Of a stretch of DNA of 64,000 nt, positions 34,067 to 46,299 are shown in pieces. The stretch lies in NCBI RefSeq assembly GCF_000208745.1, contig NC_030856.1:5713955-5777954 (forward strand), written 5' to 3'. Both the position numbers and the translations under genes were made by a program. The notes beneath the pieces were generated by a model. The model had not been told where the DNA came from and did not search any database. It saw only the letters and a program-made list of their open reading frames with translations. Each line of letters opens with the position of its first letter. Positions within the stretch are counted from its first letter, which is position 1. This DNA is from Theobroma cacao (taxonomy: Eukaryota > Streptophyta > Magnoliopsida > Malvales > Malvaceae).

Positions 34067-35787
34067 AAACGTTGGTTATAACCCCACTAACCTTATTGCG
34101 AGTGCGGGTGTTAACTCTCGAATGGCTCATGTTTGGCGCAACATTACTTCTCCTCTTTCTCCCAACAATGTCCATTATAACTCTATCCACGCAGGACTAA
34201 GCTTCATTGTTGGGGATGGCCGCAACATTTCCTTCTGGCATGATGTGTGGCTTGAGGACTCATCCCTAAAAAATGAGTTCCCACGCATTTACACGCTTGC
34301 TGAAAATAAACAAGGAACCATCTATGACTTTAGGGCTTGGCAAAATGAGGAATGGATTTGGAACATACAATTAAGAATAAGATTATTTGGTTAGGAAGAG
34401 AGACAATGGACTGATTTCTTAAGGAAAATTAATGAGGTTACCCTTGCTAGAAATTTGAAAGACAGAGTTATTTGGAAGGGATTCCCTAATGGTATTTACT
34501 CTTCTAAAAGCTATTGTAGGAGCGTCTATCATGGAAATCCGACTAACATACGGATCTGGAAAACTGTCTAGGAAGGCCTCGCTCCACCAAATGTTGAATT
34601 CCTTTGCTTGCTGAAAGTTGGAAAATTTGGGCTACTTGGTGTCGCATCTGGGGCATCTCCTAGGTTGCCCCTGCTAATGCATGGGATTTTTTGAGCATTT
34701 GGATTGATCTGGTTCAGGACGCAGCTAAGAATAAAATATGGAGAATGGCTTTCTTTGTTATTAAATGGTCCATATGGCTGTTCAAGAATGAAATGGTTTT
34801 TAACGGCAAATCTTGGGACGAGCTAAAGTTGATGGATATTATCAAAACTCGAATTGCCTACTGGTCGAAAGCCCGATGGGATAATCCTTGTTTGTCCTTT
34901 CTTGACTTTTTCAAAAATCCTGAACTTGGGGTTGTTTTTTCTAAGAAGAAATTTGTTAAGAAAAATCTTGAATGGATTAAACCAGCTCTTAGTGAGTTAA
35001 AATTTAATGTTGATGGAGCAGCAAAGGGATGTCCTGGGGAAATTGGTATCGGGGGAGTCCTCAGAGATTATGAAGGCAGAATTAAGTTGCAATTTTCTAA
35101 GTCAACCGGCTGGGGTGATTCTAACTTGGCTGAACTGTTGGCTATCAAAGAAGCCTTTCTCTTATTTGCAACCTCTCCTTAGGTGAACTCTTGTCTTCTC
35201 ATCATTGAAAGTGATTCCTCCAATGCTGTTAAATGGATTTTGAAGCCTGAGGAATCCCCTTGGAGGTTCAACAACATTATCAGATAGATAGAGAACCTCA
35301 AATCTAAAGTTGGATCGTGGATAATTCATCACTTTCCAAGATCAGGTAATAATTTAGCTGACAAGTTGGCCAAAGGTGGCATTGGAAGAACAAGTGATTT
35401 TTTTATCTTTAATTCTTAATTGTGGCTGCTGCATTGGTTTCTGCTGTAGTTTGCCATCTGCCTTCTCGTCATGCTACCTTGATGATCTGCCCCTCTCTCT
35501 TTGCTTGTTATGGTCCTCAATTGTTGATCAAGGGTTTTAAAAGATTTTGATGTTTCCCCTGTTTTATTTCATTTTGCTGTCTATGTTAGAAGTTGGTTAT
35601 GCGGTTTGTTGTTTGTCTTCTTGCTTCCTGCAGTTGTTTGTTTTTCTTTGGCAGGACTTCTCTTCTTGTGTGTCTCTGTTTTGAAGGTCTGTTGCAGGAA
35701 TGTTGTATGCAGTATGAACCTTCATCTTTCTGGCCTTTTGCCTCGACCGATTCATGATCAATAGATTCCAATTTTCAAAAAAAAAAA
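34031..35787 (+). mobile_element. 5'-truncated LINE (non-LTR retrotransposon)
   Basis: An 18-bp target duplication flanks it: AACTTTAACTTAAAATTC at 34013-34030 and the same with one change at 35788-35805. It ends in a run of A. The plus strand encodes the tail of a plant L1-type ORF2: a zinc-binding RT-associated region (FIVGDGRNISFWHDVW) and an RNase H domain at about 34970-35390 with LKFNVDGAAKG, LAELLAIKEA, IESDSSNAV and NNLADKLAKGG. Catalytic acidic residues are still visible, but there are stops after SP at 35180 and near 35285, plus frameshifts. Reverse transcriptase itself is missing. Confidence 0.9.
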
Positions 35788-35805
35788 AACTTTAACTTTA
35801 AATTC

Positions 35806-36289
35806 AAAAAGTCGAAGGATGAAAAAACTCTAAATTATTTTAAATTCAATTTGTAATTCTCTTTTTATTTTTTCTTAAACCCTAAATCAAATGATTTAGT
35901 TTGTTTAGAAACATAATGTTTCTTCAACAAATTAGGAAGAAGGTAATTAAGTTTTTTTTGTTTTAAATTCTTAATTAATTAATCATCTATGGACATATGT
36001 CTAGGTAAAAAAGTAAGTACATAAATTCAATTTTTAACATTTAATATCACATTATTTGTCAGTGACAATGATATAATCAAAATGTCACGTCAAATTATCA
36101 CGTGATAGATGATATGGTATAAAAATGTCACATATACCGTTGACTAACGGAAGTTAATTAACAACTAGAGAAAGGAGTTTATTTTATTTAAAATAAAATT
36201 TCAAAGACCTATTTAAACGTAATAAAAAAATAAAAGTTGAATTGACTTTTTTAATATAATTTGGAGGTTTGTTTAGATATTTAGTTTTT
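35806..36289. other. AT-rich intergenic region
   Basis: No gene or repeat recognised; A/T homopolymer tracts throughout. Confidence 0.5.
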
Positions 36290-37599
36290 TTTAGATAAGT
36301 AAGAAAAAGAAAATATCTAACCATAAATGAATGATGAAATATCTCATTAATTTGTTGAGATTCATTGAATATAAGGATGAAGACAAGCTACATATTGGAA
36401 CGGGAAAAAAAGCTGTCTTAATTATTTAAAAAAATTTTCTGATACTACAAAGAGCCAAGACCTTGAGACAAGTAAAAAACAAACTATACTTTGAAAACCT
36501 CACAATTGGCATCTTTCCTTACAAAACTTCCAAGTTCCAGCTTTTAATGCTTTGGAATTTTGGTTGGTTTGCTCGTTTTCCCATTGAAATCTTTATATTT
36601 CGAACTCCCAAAATATTTCTTTCCTTGTCAAAAAAAAAAAAAGAAAAAGAAAACAACAACCACAAGATGGGGGCAGGCGGCTGTGCCCACTCCATAGCAA
36701 TTATCATCTCAAAGCTTTGCACCAATTTGGTTCATGGCGTGCTCTGCTCTTCTCATGCATGCAAAAGTCTGGGGGGCCTTTCAGAACTGCCTTCCAAATT
36801 ACTTAAAATGCTACCATTTTGATTGCTTTGCCAATCATTCCACCCATCACGTGCTCAATTCCAACCTTAATATAACCAAAGATGCTGCTCAGACTCATCA
36901 TAACCAAAGATTTTCTTGATGCTTTCCACCTCGCAAAAAACAAACAAACAAACAAACAAGCACCTTGCTTTCTCTGCATGGATAATTGTACCCTATATAT
37001 CTCTCTGAAACAATGTTGAAGAGTTTCAGCCAATCAAGCTGATCTTACATGTTTGTCACTTGTGTTTCGGATTACATGTAGCTCCAGAATAAGCACTTGT
37101 GTAATGTTGAAGAATGGGTACAAAAGCATTGTTGATGATAAAGTTGGATAGAAGATCTGCCAATCTGACTGCCAATTGGATAACAATTCATGTCTTTTCT
37201 CTTTTTTTTAAAAAAAAAAACAATTATTGAGTCTTGTTCTTATAATCATTGTTACAAAAGGTTCCATTCCTACCGCTGCAATAGTCTTGTTTACCAAAAG
37301 GATGCATTAAACTTACAATTTATATCTGCATCTCATCTATATTGTATATCTAATTATGCTCACTTGAATTAAGTCCAGGATGCCAATTGACTAACAATTG
37401 CTCAAAGGAGAAAGGCTCTATCTAGCAAAAAGTAGATAAGGATACATCCTCCTTAATGAAAAATTGCTTACTATTTTGTTATTAAAGAGGAAAAATTATG
37501 AATACCTTTTAAATTATCACTTATTATATCAATTTATTGATAAGTGATCAAAAGTCGAACTATGGTAAATAGTACTATTCTATTTATATAACTAATTGA

Positions 37600-37646
<47 letters not shown>

Positions 37647-38020
37647 CATGTATATTTTATTGAAGGGGAAAGTTTTTTAATCTTTTTTATGACAAGCTCA
37701 TATCACAAGTCTTGGCTGATGAGTTTGGATCAAAATGCATGACAAGAAAATAGGGAATGCAAAGATTAGAACTTATATCTACCTGCCGCAAGAATGAACC
37801 ACTCAAGCATATTATGTTTGTGATCTCCGAGCTGCTTATTATCACATCCTATATATTCTTTGCAAGTATAACAACCCTATCTATTTGTATAGGCACTATT
37901 TTTTTTTTTTTTGCAATTCTATAAATTAGTTTATATAGATTTGAGATATTGGAGGCAAATTAAGAATTTATACATTAATAAAATACAATTATGCTTAAGT
38001 GTAAAATACAAACCTTTATT
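36290..38020. repeat. Segmental duplication block A, copy 1
   Basis: About 1.7 kb that is collinear with 52500-54265. Shared marks include ACAAGTAAAAAACAAACTAT, a GCATGCAAAAGTCTGGGG / GCATGCAGAAGTCTGGGG site, a CAAA microsatellite near 36940, a TA microsatellite (37604-37640) and GATCTCCGAGCTGCTT-like sequence. No introns or conserved coding frame are evident; a 61-codon frame stays open in both copies (see findings). It lies on the far side of ankyrin copy 2, as block A copy 2 does for ankyrin copy 3. Confidence 0.8.
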
Positions 38021-38399
38021 AAAAGCTCTCTATTTAATTTTTTTTCATTTTTTTCTTTTATCAAAAAAACTCTCCACTTCAAACAGAAAAGGGGCAATGT
38101 TTTGATCTTGGAAACAAGTCAGTTCTGCTTCTTCCAGTGGTAAGCTGGGAAAGATCAAGTTCATCCAGCAAGAAGCCCTTCTCTCATAGCAACCCCTAAT
38201 TTTAAAAAGAAGCTGCCCATCTTCTTGGCAAGATAGAAAAATTGAGGAGTATTTATTTATTGGGGGATTGAATGGAAGCTGCAGCATCTCTTCACTCATA
38301 GGAACCAATAGTCACACGTGGTGGATCCTACTTTTTGATAAGATATTTTGTTTAGGTGTTTTCAATTATTTGTTTACGTGTTCTCAGTATCTAATTAAC

Positions 38400-38640
38400 A
38401 GTATTATAAATATTTAAATATTTATTTTAAGGTTTTTTTTATTAAAATATTATTTTAATAATAGACAATTCATTAATTACAAAGTAGTATATGTATAACC
38501 TTAACAACAATTTATAAGTAGGGTTTAACATTTGTCAATTTTTAATATTATTGATATTTTTTTTGTGCAAATTCCTTTTATTATTCAAGTTTTCATAAGG
38601 CGAGATACAAATTTAAGATGTTGAAGTCAAAAGAAATTTT
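38400..38640. repeat. Segmental duplication block Z, partial copy
   Basis: Resembles parts of 47420-47640 and 54950-55160, with ATAGACAATTCATTAATTAC, ATATGTATAACCTTA and TTATTATTCAAGTTTTCA. Follows block A copy 1 in the same order as at 52500-55330. Confidence 0.6.
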
Positions 38641-38879
38641 GAATTTTTTAGTATTTTTTTATTTAAGTCTAAATCTTAAAGATTTAAATCTATAAAAAAT
38701 TGTTTATCATGTTTTCACCAAATAAATAAATAAATAAAAATAAGTTTGTAGTAATTGGATAGAATAAAACTTAAAAAAGTATCTTATAATGATATAGTAT
38801 ATCGATTCGTATAATTTTTTTTTCATAGTACAATATCTATCCCATATCGTATTATATTAATAATTATGATTTTAACTCA

Positions 38880-39660
38880 AAATTATTCTGTTCTAGTTAG
38901 CTTGCACAAAATGCCTTAAATATTTTTCCCATAATCTGTTGAAGTACTCTGTTTGGCCATCAGTCTAGAGATGATAATTTAAAAACCATGTGTGCATGTC
39001 CTTCACAGTACCAAACTTTTGGACTAGAATGAAGGTAACGTATTTAGAGAAGTAATCCACCACCATTAGGATGAAAGTTAGATCTCCAACTTTCAAGAGG
39101 CCTGCTAAGAAGTTAAGGGAGATAATATCTCAAAGTTTGATGGGTATTGGTAAAGGTTCAAGCATTCTCGTCAGCTTTTGTCTCCTCACTTTGTTCTATT
39201 GACAAATGAGACATGTCTTCATATAATCCATTACATCCTGTTACATATGGGGCCAATAGGAACCTTGTTTCAATGGAGCAAAGGTGCATTGCCAACTTGG
39301 GTGGCTTACCCAAGAAATATTGTGACACTTTCGCATTGACTTTTGTCTAATCTCTCTTACCCTTGGAACAAACATTTGTGACCTCTTTGTCAATAGGATA
39401 CCATTTTCCATCCAAAAGTACTTGAACTTCTCATCCTTCACTAATTTCATGAAGGCAACAGCCTAAAGGTCTTTCTTCAAGTTCTCTTCGATCAATTTGC
39501 GGATGTCCATGGTCAATCTACTAGTTGTCATGGAAGCGATCAACCTTCCTACTTAGGGCATCCATCCACTTGGTTGGCCTTTCTTGCTTTACGCTTAGAG
39601 TGACAATCAAATTCAACCATGAACTCTTGCTTTCAATATCCAAAAGAGATAAGAAAGGTC
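38880..39660 (-). pseudogene. Ty3/gypsy integrase remnant
   Basis: The minus strand at 39241-39450 encodes a H2C2 zinc-binding integrase segment (KCHNISWVSHPSWQCTFAPL, then KQGSYWPHM). Lower coordinates on the same strand continue into an integrase-core-like region with several stops, for example DIISLNFLAGLLKVGD. The piece has no LTR next to it. Confidence 0.65.
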
Positions 39661-39799
39661 ATTCGTTATAACTTCCTTAAAGTCTTTCATGTGTTTTTAC
39701 GATACCATTTTTAAGTAATATTTGGTATCAATTTTAAGATTATCAAATGATTTGATTTCTAATAATTTTAAATTAACATGTTTGGTGTAATATTATAAA

Positions 39800-40368
39800 G
39801 GATAAAATACTTTTGCCCCTAGTTTTTAGTCATAATTTCATGCGGGTCTATTAGTTTTTAAATGGACAATTAAATTTAAAAGTGCAAATATCGTTAATAA
39901 AAAATATGAAAGAACTAAAATATCATTTCTTCTTTTTCCCTTACTTTTTTTTTTCTCTCAAACAATATAGCCAACTGACCAATCACTCCACAACAAGTGC
40001 TTCCCAAGGGAAGGGAGCACCAATCTGGTACTCCCCAGTGGAGGGGAGCACCGATCAGAGTGTTCCCCTCCCTTGAGGAGCACCAAATGCCACCATTCGC
40101 AGGGTGGCCTAAGAGAATTTTTTTTTTGCAAAAAAAAAAAAGTTTAAAAATGAAAAATTATAATTTGTATAGTGGTAATTTTTAAAATTAATGAAGGGTA
40201 AAATTATCTTTTTAATATTACCACGTCACCAAATTAATGGAAACATTAATGATTAACTAACAATTAAACTTCTGTGTCATATTTTTTTAGAATGGACGGT
40301 CTATTTCAAAAACTAATGAATCCACGTGAAATTATGACTAAAACTTAAGATGCGGGAGTATTTTATCC
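39800..40368. mobile_element. MULE-like MITE with ~70-bp terminal inverted repeats
   Basis: 569 bp beginning GGATAAAATACTTTTGCCCC. The right end, read in reverse, gives GGATAAAATACTCCCGCAT; both ends then continue TTTTAGTCATAATTTCA. Flanks are TATTATAAA (39791-39799) and AATTATAAA (40369-40377), a 9-bp target duplication with one change, as made by Mutator-like elements. The middle (39996-40110) is GC-rich with repeated GGGGAGCACC-like motifs and may be captured DNA. No transposase. Confidence 0.75.
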
Positions 40369-41239
40369 AATTATAAATTATCAATGATTTTAAATGATCA
40401 TGTTTGGTATTGTATTGAAAAACAAACACCAAATATAAAAATATTCAAAAAAATCTTATTATTAATAATAAGAATTTTTTTTTAAAAGTCATTTAGAAGA
40501 ATTTCATTAAAAAGGCCCTTTCAAGATACATCCCCGCAAAAATTTTGAAAATTTTTAATTATTATATATATATTTTTAATAATCTTGGAAAGTAGTATAT
40601 TTATGGAGGCTATGGCCTCCCCTAAAATTTTGAAATATTTTATTTATTATATATTTTTAATATTCTTCAAAATAATTTTTTTATTTAATAATTAATATAA
40701 ATAATAAAATGACCCTACCAACCCTAATCAATGTTACCCTAATTTAAGTTTATTCACACATATTTCTCTTTCTCTTCTCTTTTTGTTCTTTTATTTTACG
40801 TTACTCTCTCTTATATAATTAATTACTAAATACATTCATNCTTTTTCTCTTTCTCTTCTCTTTTGTTCTTTTATTTTACGTTACTCTCTCTTATATAATT
40901 AATTACTAAAATACATTTCATTCTTTTAAAGAGAGATTTATGATCTTGAAAATTTGAATAAGGTAAAAAAAAAATTTGAATAAGGTAAAGTTTTCTTTTA
41001 TCTTCTTCTTTCTATTTATATTATTAAACTATTGTGTGAAATTTTATATATCGTATTTAACTATTCATATTTTATGAATCTAGAAAACATTACCGAGCAT
41101 AATTTTTTTTTAAGTTTTTCTTTCTTATTCCTTTTGATTTATATGTTATATAAAATTATTTTTTATTATAAATCTTTCGATTGATTTATATGTTATACAA
41201 AAAAATTATACAAAATTCACTTGTGCTTTCGTTTCCTCT
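40369..41239. other. AT-rich intergenic region with an assembly join
   Basis: No gene. It includes a 78-bp direct repeat on both sides of the single N at 40840 (see next entry). Pyrimidine-rich tracts lie around 40765 and 40845. Confidence 0.5.
40762..40922. repeat. Direct repeat around an ambiguous base (N at 40840)
   Basis: 40762-40839 and 40844-40922 are nearly identical, both containing GTTCTTTTATTTTACGTTAC and TTATATAATTAATTACTAAA. The N sits exactly between them. This is the pattern left when two contig ends that overlap are joined without merging. Confidence 0.75.
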
Positions 41240-41425
41240 AAGTGACTACACGAGCCAAGTCAATGATGGCTGCATAGACCCTGATGGCTGCACAGGGCAG
41301 GGCGAGTGCACGGGCTCTAGTGACTACACGGGCCAAGGCGAGGGCAACTGCATAGACTCGAGTGGTTGCACGAGGCAGGGTGGGTGCACGGCAACTGCAC
41401 GGATTCGAGTGGTTGCACGGTCCTA
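41240..41425 (+). repeat. GC-rich degenerate short repeats
   Basis: About 185 bp of imperfect repeats of TGGCTGCACxGG / AGTGGTTGCACGG / GACTACACGGGCCAAG units in otherwise AT-rich DNA. An open frame (41181-41426) reads a Cys/Gly-rich peptide with CTGQGECTGSSDYTGQGEG. No family recognised. Most likely a minisatellite; the coding reading is doubtful. Confidence 0.5.
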
Positions 41426-43225
41426 GGCATAATGGTTGGCATGGTGCTGAGTTGTGGCATTGTGATTATTAAGAATACAATCACGAGTGTGCCCAACACT
41501 CATAGCACGCTCATGAGAGGCGACAGAAGTAGCCGTTCCTACAGTAGGTCCCCGGCAACGTCACATACTTGACGGATGAATGGGCAAATAGCTCGGTGAG
41601 TCAAGAGATCTACAAGTATGTTGCAATGTTTATACATTGAACTCAAATTTGATCTTCTAGGTTTTTGCCCATACTGCTCAAAAGAAAGATAATTTGAATG
41701 TAAATCAAACTCATTCATAATTTTTAAAGCATTTATGCTAGCAGCATTTAACTCAATATATGCATATGTCAGCTTAATAAACCATGCCATAAAGAATATA
41801 AATATGGCAAGCACAATTGGAAATAATTTATTTTACTAAACAGAATATGGGATAATGAAAAAAGCCACTTTGTGGCTCATATGATAACATTTCATTTAAA
41901 ACTAATTTGAGGAACAAAGCAGTACAAGGACTTGTTTCCCAATATTTAAAACTATTATATATTAGCATATATTTGTATACATACTTATACTTTCCAAAAA
42001 CCACTTAAAACCAGCACTTCAAACCGTGATTTATTCCAACTTAAAAACCATGCTCAACAGCCATGTAGATTGCCAATTCAGTGTTCAAACAACATTTAAA
42101 ATCGTGCGTGACACATTTTAAAACATCAACTTAAGCACATAATTCATGCTTATATCTAACCAGCTCTTATAAATCTCAGTAAACAATAAAATTCAACCTT
42201 AATACACTCATGTTTCTCAAATATAGCATTACGTAAATAAATCATGCTTTAATGCTTGTATAATAAAAAATAATTTTGAAATACACACCCACTCACAATT
42301 ACCCAGTTACACAGTTACCCACTCACCCACATAGGCTCCCTTTCTGTTAGACAGGGAGCTCTAATACCACCTAGCATTAAAACAATTAAAAACCTATCAA
42401 ACCTATTCATTTTCTGCAAGTCCATTTCTACCCTGCTGGTGTTAGTGCACTTTGCCGATATTTTAGCTTTGCCTTGGTTTAATCATCCTCCATTTTCATA
42501 ATTCATATCATTCCCAACTTAATTTCAACACAAACTTACCTTGGAGAATTCATTCCAAGAAAACCAATACAAAAAAGCATACCACCAAGTGGAAATTTGT
42601 ATACTCTTAATGAAACTTGAAATTTCTAGAAATCAATTAGTGAATCCAATAAAAGCATGCTTATACTTACCTCTACCACTTTAGACCTTGCCAGACCAGT
42701 TAACTAAACTCCTTAGCTACAAAACTTGGAGCTCTATTATAATTTGACATTAACTAATGCACACAATTATCAATATGCTCAGTTCACTATCATTTCTCTA
42801 ACCTAAGGCTGCCCACAAATTCTGGTGTTCATTATGCCATATTTCCATTTCAACTTAGTTTGAATACTCTCCTACATATACATTTCATTTCATGCTGCAT
42901 TTCAAAAAAAAAAACATATACATTTCATGCCATCAGTAACAAATTCCCAACCTAACCTCCCCTTCCATTCCCATTTTACCATACCTTTACATTGATCAAA
43001 AGCTAGACAAAAAGAGCCCCAGACATAACTATACACATTTTTTAAAACATCCTCAAAACAAAACAAAAAAGAAGAAACTTTTTTTCCTACAAAAAAAGAA
43101 AACCCTCCAAACAGAAAAAAAGCTAAACAACATTACACAAAAATTCATCAATTATGAAATTGGAGCTAGTAGAAATCTTTATATTTCATCACTTGAGCTA
43201 CATTTGAGCCACCAAGAAAGCAAGA
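41426..43225. other. Intergenic region, no gene recognised
   Basis: AT-rich. On the minus strand TGGTATTAGAGCTCCC (near 42356-42371) looks like a degenerate tRNA-Met primer-binding site, hinting at an old LTR element, but no LTR pair was found. Nothing else supported. Confidence 0.4.
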
Positions 43226-43340
43226 GTTTAAAGGAGGTTGTTGAATTTGGTTTGTCGAGGTAAGCTAAAGTTTAAAGGAGGTTGTTGAATTTGGTTTGTC
43301 GAGGTAAGCTAAAGTTTAAAGGAGGTTGTTGAATCTGGAA
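43226..43340. repeat. 44-bp tandem repeat, about 2.5 units
   Basis: Units beginning GTTTAAAGGAGGTTGTTGAA at 43226, 43270 and 43314. The first two are practically identical; the third is partial. Confidence 0.85.
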
Positions 43341-43484
43341 GGATATACTTGGCTATTTGTGAGAGAATATTATCCAATTTCTCCTAAATTGTTCTTTTGT
43401 TGTTGTTCTACTTTTGGAAAAGGGAACAATTTATTCCCTTTGTTATTAATGAAAGTAGTTTCATAGTTTCAAAAAAAAATATAA

Positions 43485-43925
43485 TATAACAACCCAAGTC
43501 TAACCATTAACCTAGTAACTTTTTGGGTTTAAACCACGTGACTCTAAAAAACTTAAGCTCAAGTTACTAGTAATGATGAACTTGGATTGTTATATGGGTC
43601 TTAACAATTATATTTATATCAAATGTGGGATGTGAGGTACCACAATCTCACCCACTCAAATCCTGGATGTTTTCATCAAAGCCACACATCACATCCACAG
43701 GCCTAAGATCTCACCAGAGCAATATGAAAGCCCCACATCGGACTAGCTCTGGCTTTGATACCATTTATAACGACCCAAGTCTAACCACTGGTCTAGGAAC
43801 TTTTTTGGCCTAAATCACGTAGTCCACAAAAGCATAAGCTTAAGTTACTAGTAGTAATAGACTTGGATTGTTATATAGGTCTTAACAATCATATTCATAT
43901 CAAATGTGGGATGTGAGGTATCACA
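43485..43925 (-). mobile_element. TRIM retrotransposon, copy 1
   Basis: Two 160-bp terminal repeats (43485-43644 and 43766-43925) flank a 121-bp interior. The minus strand begins TGTGATACCTCACATCC; the first LTR ends in TTATA and is followed by the primer-binding site TGGTATCAAAGCC at 43763-43751. No coding capacity. No target duplication seen. The size and layout are those of terminal-repeat retrotransposons in miniature. Confidence 0.85.
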
Positions 43926-43939
43926 ATCCCACCCATTCA

Positions 43940-44699
43940 TCCCAACAAAGAGGTGACCTGCACTTCCTACCATGCAAAGCTTCGAATGGAGCCATTTGGA
44001 TAGTAGACTGATAACTATTATTATAAGAAAATTCCGCCTATGACAAGTGTTGATCCTAAGAACCTCCAAAATCTATGACACAAGCTCTCAACATGTTCTC
44101 AAGAATTTGATTAGTTCTCTCGGACTAACCATTTGTTTGGGGATGAAAAGCAGTGTTAAAATCAACTCTAATACCCAAAGCTTTTTTTAAACTCTTCCAA
44201 AATTTTGCCACAAATCGAGAATCTCGATCAAATACAATAGACATTGGTACCCCATGTAATCTCATAATTTGTTCCACATATAACTCCACTAACTTTTCTA
44301 ATGACATTCTCGTATGAATAGCCAAGAAGTGAGCAAACTTTGTTAATTTATCAACAATCACCCAAATGCCATCATTACCTTTCAAGATTCTTGGTAAACC
44401 AGATATAAAGTCCATAGTAATTCGTTCCCATTTCTATTCTAGAATAGAGAAGGGTTGCAACAACCCTACTGGCCTTTGATGTTCAACCTTGACTTGCTTA
44501 CATGTCAAACATTTGGCTACAAATTGTGCAATCTCTCTCCATACAACATTTAAGGATTTCGCCCCACAACCACTTCATTGTAGCTAATCAAATGTAATGG
44601 AGCTAAGCCTCTGCGGATGTGAGCATTCAAACTATTTTCGAACCTCCTAGCCCTACTTTCATCATCAAAAACCAAAGCAGTGGCAAACTTGGACAACCG
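43940..44699 (-). pseudogene. Ty3/gypsy integrase core remnant
   Basis: The minus strand at 44125-44415 is open and encodes the integrase core: MDFISGLPRI, IWVIVDKLTKFAHFLA, then VFDRDSRFVAKFW and TAFHPQTNG, i.e. the region around the first two catalytic acidic residues. Downstream (43940-44120) the frame is broken, but LENMLRA-like and [13 protein letters not shown] pieces continue. It is hemmed in by TRIM copy 1 on one side and TRIM copy 2 on the other. Confidence 0.8.
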
Positions 44700-45139
44700 A
44701 TCAATACCTCACATCCCACATCTGATATGAATATGATTGTTAAGACCCATATAATAATCTAAGTCCATCACTACTAGTAACTTGAGCTTAAGCTTTTGAG
44801 TGCCACGTGATTTAGGTCTAAAAAGTTGTTAGGCCAGTGGTTTGACTTGGATCATTACAAATGGTATCAGAGTTTGCGCCAGTCTAATGTGGGCTTTCGC
44901 ATTGCTCTGGTGAGATCTTAGGCTCGTGGATGTGATGTGTGGCATTGATGAGGACATCAAGGATTTGAGTGGATGGTATTGTGATACCTCACATCCTATA
45001 TCTGATATGAATATGATTGTTAAGACTCATATAACAATCCAAGTATATCACTACTAATAACTTGAACTTAAACTTTTGAGGGTCATGTGGTTTATACTCA
45101 AAAATTTGCTAGGCCAATGGTTAGAATTAAGTTGTTACA
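44700..45139 (+). mobile_element. TRIM retrotransposon, copy 2
   Basis: Same family as copy 1 in the opposite orientation: 160-bp terminal repeats 44700-44859 and 44980-45139, interior 120 bp, primer-binding site TGGTATCAGAG at 44862-44872. The first four bases of its 5' repeat are mutated (ATCA for TGTG). No target duplication seen. Confidence 0.85.
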
Positions 45140-46299
45140 TGCAATGTATTAATTTAAAAATTTTTTTATTTTTATTCCTCTTCGTCTTTAGCTCTCTCAA
45201 CAAAAATTGGCTAATTCCGCCTTGCATTCCTAAGGTACATACTACAAAGTATATTAGAAGATATACCCGCAAACTTAAAACAAGATATGCCCCTCAATAT
45301 CCCTTCAAAACATACAGCCCTGTCTGCCATCAACCCAGCTCCAAATCATAGAACTAAACAAGAGAAAAAAACCCAAGATCAACCCAAAAGACCTCTTTCC
45401 TACTTACAACAACAAAAGTGCAGGAGTAACAATCTTAATCCCCAAAAATCATTATACAAAAAATTCCACCCAGCAAACTAGCTTCCCCCCTAAATTTAAA
45501 CAAGGCCTCTGATAACAAAAACCTTCTATATACCAGCAGCCTATACACAGAGATATTCCCTTTAAAAAAAATCAACACTTTGAACATTTCAGCAGTCAGA
45601 CAAAACGTACCACCCTGCACTAAACTCACATTCAATCTTATTATTACTGATAAGATAATCTTAAAAACAAGCTACAATATCAATTTTAACTAAATCATGA
45701 ATTTATAGAATAAGAATCCACTGTTTATAAGGAATTATAAAGCATGAAGTAATTGAAACTAATAGGTAACCTTGGATTTTAAGATCACCTGGTACCAAAT
45801 GAAACTAATTGAAAGGATATATAGGGCAAGGTATCATAGCAGCATTGTATGGGAATACATATCAAGTTAAAAAATTTTACTAGAATTAGATAGCTTCAGT
45901 AAGCTGTGTAAGGATGCCATGCGAGTAACGAAATCAGCAGAGAATTTTATAGCTGTCAATGGTTAGCTTATTTCTTATTTAGCTTTTTTCGATCGATTTG
46001 TAACATGTAGCTACCAAAACTTAAAAAAGTCTTTTTTAAATTCGATTTATGACAAAATTTCGATTTGTGTCAATGGTTAGCTCTTAGCTCTGTTTTGTAT
46101 GAACTGTAGCCTGCAAAAGGGCCATTATAGAAGTATGATGATTTAAACTTATATCATCTGAATATTGGGATATTGGTATTTCTAGCAATGATTTTCTATA
46201 GACATTTGGTTTCTATTCATCCCTAGCAGAATCATATTTGGAATTGGAAACGCATACATTACTTTGTTTATGATTTCTTTGTGTATATCTTTTATACAG
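45140..46299. other. Intergenic region
   Basis: No gene recognised. Two related segments containing TGTCAATGGTTAGCT lie near 45955 and 46070. It may include intron sequence brought in with the gene fragments at 46300. Confidence 0.4.

Noticed and set aside
38045..38308. 87-codon minus-strand frame
   Set aside because: No family resemblance, AT-rich noncoding context between duplication blocks, no splice or duplicate support.
42356..42371. TGGTATTAGAGCTCCC on the minus strand as a primer-binding site
   Set aside because: Only a degenerate match; no terminal repeat, polypurine tract or retroelement domain could be tied to it.
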